DNA from: Hyphomicrobiales bacterium
Lineage (GTDB): Bacteria > Pseudomonadota > Alphaproteobacteria > Rhizobiales > SZUA-8
DNA: 7,777 nt
Assembly (NCBI GenBank): GCA_003232175.1
Contig: QILX01000064.1
Span: 1 to 7,777 of the forward strand
Direction of reading: 5' to 3'
Shown here: piece after piece, positions 6,328 through 7,777 of the stretch
Position numbering within the stretch: position 1 is the first letter of the stretch
How the letters are laid out: every line of letters begins with the position of its first letter
Position numbers and translations under genes: made by a program
The notes under the pieces: generated by a model
Told to the model about the DNA's origin: nothing
What the model saw: only the letters and a program-made list of their open reading frames with translations
The model's database searches: none

Positions 6328-6357
6328 CGATTTTACCCAATTATTGGCGTTGATCAA
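6328..6357 (-). promoter_or_regulatory. Candidate promoter of the minus-strand TIM-barrel gene
   Basis: Read on the minus strand, TTGATC (6357-6352), 16 bp, then TAAAAT (6335-6330) fits a sigma-70 type promoter. The -10 lies inside the 11-mer GGGTAAAATCG (6338-6328) that also precedes the regulator gene. Transcription would begin at about the ATG at 6321, giving a leaderless mRNA, in keeping with the lack of a ribosome-binding site. Confidence 0.4.
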
Positions 6358-6441
6358 TAGTATTCGGCAGTTTCCTGTGGTTTGATGATCGGCGCCTAAG
6401 TCTAGAATTCTGATTGAAGGGATCGCGACGGCGGGAGGGAC
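6358..6441 (+). promoter_or_regulatory. livH upstream region
   Basis: A short divergent control region. TAGAAT (6403-6408) is a possible -10, with a poorly spaced TTGATG (6382-6387) as -35. The 8-bp palindrome AGAATTCT (6404-6411) overlaps it and could be an operator half-site. GGGAGG (6433-6438) is the ribosome-binding site 3 nt before the livH ATG. No terminator or riboswitch fold was recognised. Confidence 0.25.
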
Positions 6442-7305
6442 ATGAAACTTTTTCTGATCACGACGCTGAACGGACTGACACTTGCCGCGCTCTACTTTCT
6501 GGTGGCGTCGGGTTTTTCGCTGGTGTTCGGCCTGATGCGCAACGTCAATCTGGCCCATGGCTCGCTTTTCCTGCTTGGCGCTTATATCGGCTATGAGGTG
6601 CAGGAGGCGACCGGATCGTGGGTCCTTGCCGTCGCCGGTGGTTTTTTTTCCATGGCGCTTCTTGGTTTGCTGCTTCAGCACTATCTCTTCCGGTTTCTCG
6701 AAGGCCAGGAGCTGCGCCAGACCCTGGTCACCATCGCCATATCGATCATCGCCGCCGATCTGATGCTCGCCTACTGGAGCGGCACCACCTACCAGTTTGA
6801 AATCCCCGATGCGCTTTATGGCGCAATCCGGGACATTCCCCTGATCAAGGTTTATCCGATCTACCGGTTGTTTATTCTCGCCACCGCCATTGTCGTCGGT
6901 GTGGCCCTGTGGCTGTTCCTCAACAAGACCAGGATCGGCATGATGATCAGGGCCGGGGTCGATGATCGCGACATGTTGTCGGCGACCGGCGTCAATGTGC
7001 ATCTGATTTTCGCGCTGACCTTCGCGCTTGGCGCGGGCCTTGCCGGTCTGGCCGGGGTCGTTGGCGGCTCGGCCCTTTCCATCGCCCCGGGCGAGGACTT
7101 GCGGTACCTCCTGGCCTCCCTGGTGGTGGTCATTGTCGGCGGCATGGGCTCGGTGGCCGGCAGCGCCATCGGCGCCATTATTATCGGCCTGACCGAGCAA
7201 TACGGTCTGGCCTACTCCCCCACCTACGGCGTGGTTTACACCTTCATTATCATGGTGGTGGTTCTGGCGGTGCGGCCCCAGGGCATCATGGGTCGGCGCC
7301 CATGA
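6442..7305 (+). CDS. livH: Branched-chain amino acid type ABC transporter permease, LivH family
   Basis: Inner-membrane permease of 287 residues, the normal length for LivH, one half of the translocation pore of a hydrophobic amino acid (HAAT) family importer. About eight hydrophobic segments are visible, near residues 4-31, 39-52, 60-86, 93-112, 141-162, 184-208, 222-253 and 262-279. The family motif MRNVNLAHGS is at 32-41. The cytoplasmic coupling loop (EAA-like) is at about 162-186, containing TRIGMMIRAGVDDRDML. VVVIVGGMGSVAGSAIGA (228-245) and the terminal VRPQGIMG are also typical. The ATG follows GGGAGG. Its TGA overlaps the next ATG by 4 bp, so the two permeases are translationally coupled. 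Family members also carry urea, amides or short-chain acids, so the substrate is not fixed by sequence. No livK-type binding protein precedes it. Confidence 0.93.
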   Translation: MKLFLITTLNGLTLAALYFLVASGFSLVFGLMRNVNLAHGSLFLLGAYIGYEVQEATGSWVLAVAGGFFSMALLGLLLQHYLFRFLEGQELRQTLVTIAISIIAADLMLAYWSGTTYQFEIPDALYGAIRDIPLIKVYPIYRLFILATAIVVGVALWLFLNKTRIGMMIRAGVDDRDMLSATGVNVHLIFALTFALGAGLAGLAGVVGGSALSIAPGEDLRYLLASLVVVIVGGMGSVAGSAIGAIIIGLTEQYGLAYSPTYGVVYTFIIMVVVLAVRPQGIMGRRP

Positions 7306-7777
7306 AATTTATGCCGCCAGCGGATTTGATGTCGCCAACGGTGGTCATCGCCGCCGTGGCTGTGCTGGCCTTCCCGCTCGCCGCCAACTCCTTCTGGCTG
7401 GTGCAGATCGGCGCTCAGACCTTTATTTACGGCCTTATCGCCCTTGGTCTGACATTTCTGGCCGGTTATGGCGGCATGGTGTCCCTGGCCCAGATGGTCG
7501 TGGCCGGGCTGGCGGGCTATCTGGTAGCCATTCTGGGCGTCAACTCCGGCGGTCTCGGCCTTGGCTGGCCCTGGCCCATCGTTGTCATCGCGGCAATAGC
7601 CGCCGCCATGGTGTTCGGCACCCTGATCGGGGTTCTGTCGGTGCGCACCGAAGGCATCTACACCATCATGATCACCCTGGCGATCGCCACCGGGTTCTTC
7701 TATTTCACCCGCCAGAACTACACCATATTCAACGGCTTCACCGGTTTTGCCGGTATCAAGGCGCCGGTCATCGGCGG
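7302..7777 (+). CDS. livM: Branched-chain amino acid type ABC transporter permease, LivM family (3' end outside window)
   Basis: The second permease of the importer; the first 158 codons are visible, with no stop before the right edge. Hydrophobic segments lie near residues 12-32, 36-55, 58-80, 90-114 and 117-136. Signature stretches are FIYGLIALGLTFLAGYGGMVSL-type sequence at about 41-62, with SLAQ at 61-64 where many LivM proteins have SFGH or SLGH, and SVRTEGIYTIMITLA (113-127), matching the family's LRtrGiYfamvTLA. The start ATG overlaps the livH stop as ATGA. A ribosome-binding site is not obvious, which fits coupling. An ATG at 7311 is a possible alternative start. The ATPase genes livG and livF would be expected further right. 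Confidence 0.92.
   Translation, partial: MKFMPPADLMSPTVVIAAVAVLAFPLAANSFWLVQIGAQTFIYGLIALGLTFLAGYGGMVSLAQMVVAGLAGYLVAILGVNSGGLGLGWPWPIVVIAAIAAAMVFGTLIGVLSVRTEGIYTIMITLAIATGFFYFTRQNYTIFNGFTGFAGIKAPVIG

Noticed and set aside
6322..7200. Upstream extension of the minus-strand TIM-barrel frame through livH
   Set aside because: The frame is open to 7200, but this part is antisense to livH, is low-complexity and shows no TIM-barrel similarity. The gene is taken to start at 6321.

Overview
The window looks like part of an alphaproteobacterial chromosome, probably Rhodospirillales-like. The evidence is a moderately high GC content, a cmk-rpsA pair next to a FYDLN_acid (TIGR02300) gene, which is an alphaproteobacterial hallmark, and an adjacent tRNA-Ala(GGC). 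The species cannot be named from the sequence alone.

The left half (1-3533) is translation and housekeeping. On the minus strand, cmk (cytidylate kinase, 2161-2793) is followed by rpsA (ribosomal protein S1, 1-1995, running off the left edge). The rpsA product has six S1 domains and an unusually long acidic then Lys/Ala/Pro-rich tail encoded by 18-bp repeats. A short rpsA leader (1996-2160) carries a hairpin that occludes the Shine-Dalgarno sequence. Divergent from cmk, on the plus strand, are the FYDLN_acid zinc-ribbon protein (3004-3393) and tRNA-Ala(GGC) (3458-3533), whose acceptor stem carries the G3:U70 identity pair. The aroA gene often found next to cmk is not between cmk and the FYDLN gene.

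The right half (3534-7777) is an accessory regulatory and transport locus. The plus-strand gene 3763-5493 encodes a TIM-barrel domain of the PEP-hydrolase/Tm-1 C-terminal type (PF09370), then a sigma-54-activator-type AAA+ domain, then a Fis-type HTH. Its AAA+ domain is altered at every position I can check: Walker A Lys, GAFTGA loop, Walker B Asp, sensor I, both arginine fingers and the sensor II Arg. A convergent minus-strand gene (5542-6321) encodes a second, very divergent, stand-alone TIM-barrel relative. Its last codons run through a perfect 35-bp inverted repeat. Both TIM-barrel genes carry the same 11-mer, GGGTAAAATCG, just upstream of their start codons.

Divergent from the second TIM-barrel gene is a plus-strand operon for a branched-chain amino acid type ABC transporter: a LivH-type permease (6442-7305) overlapping by 4 bp a LivM-type permease (7302 to the right edge). 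A working hypothesis is that the TIM-barrel domains sense a small metabolite handled by this transporter, and that the HTH protein controls the locus by a route that does not need ATP-driven sigma-54 remodelling. The architectures and motif changes are read directly from the sequence. The ligand and the regulatory wiring are inference.
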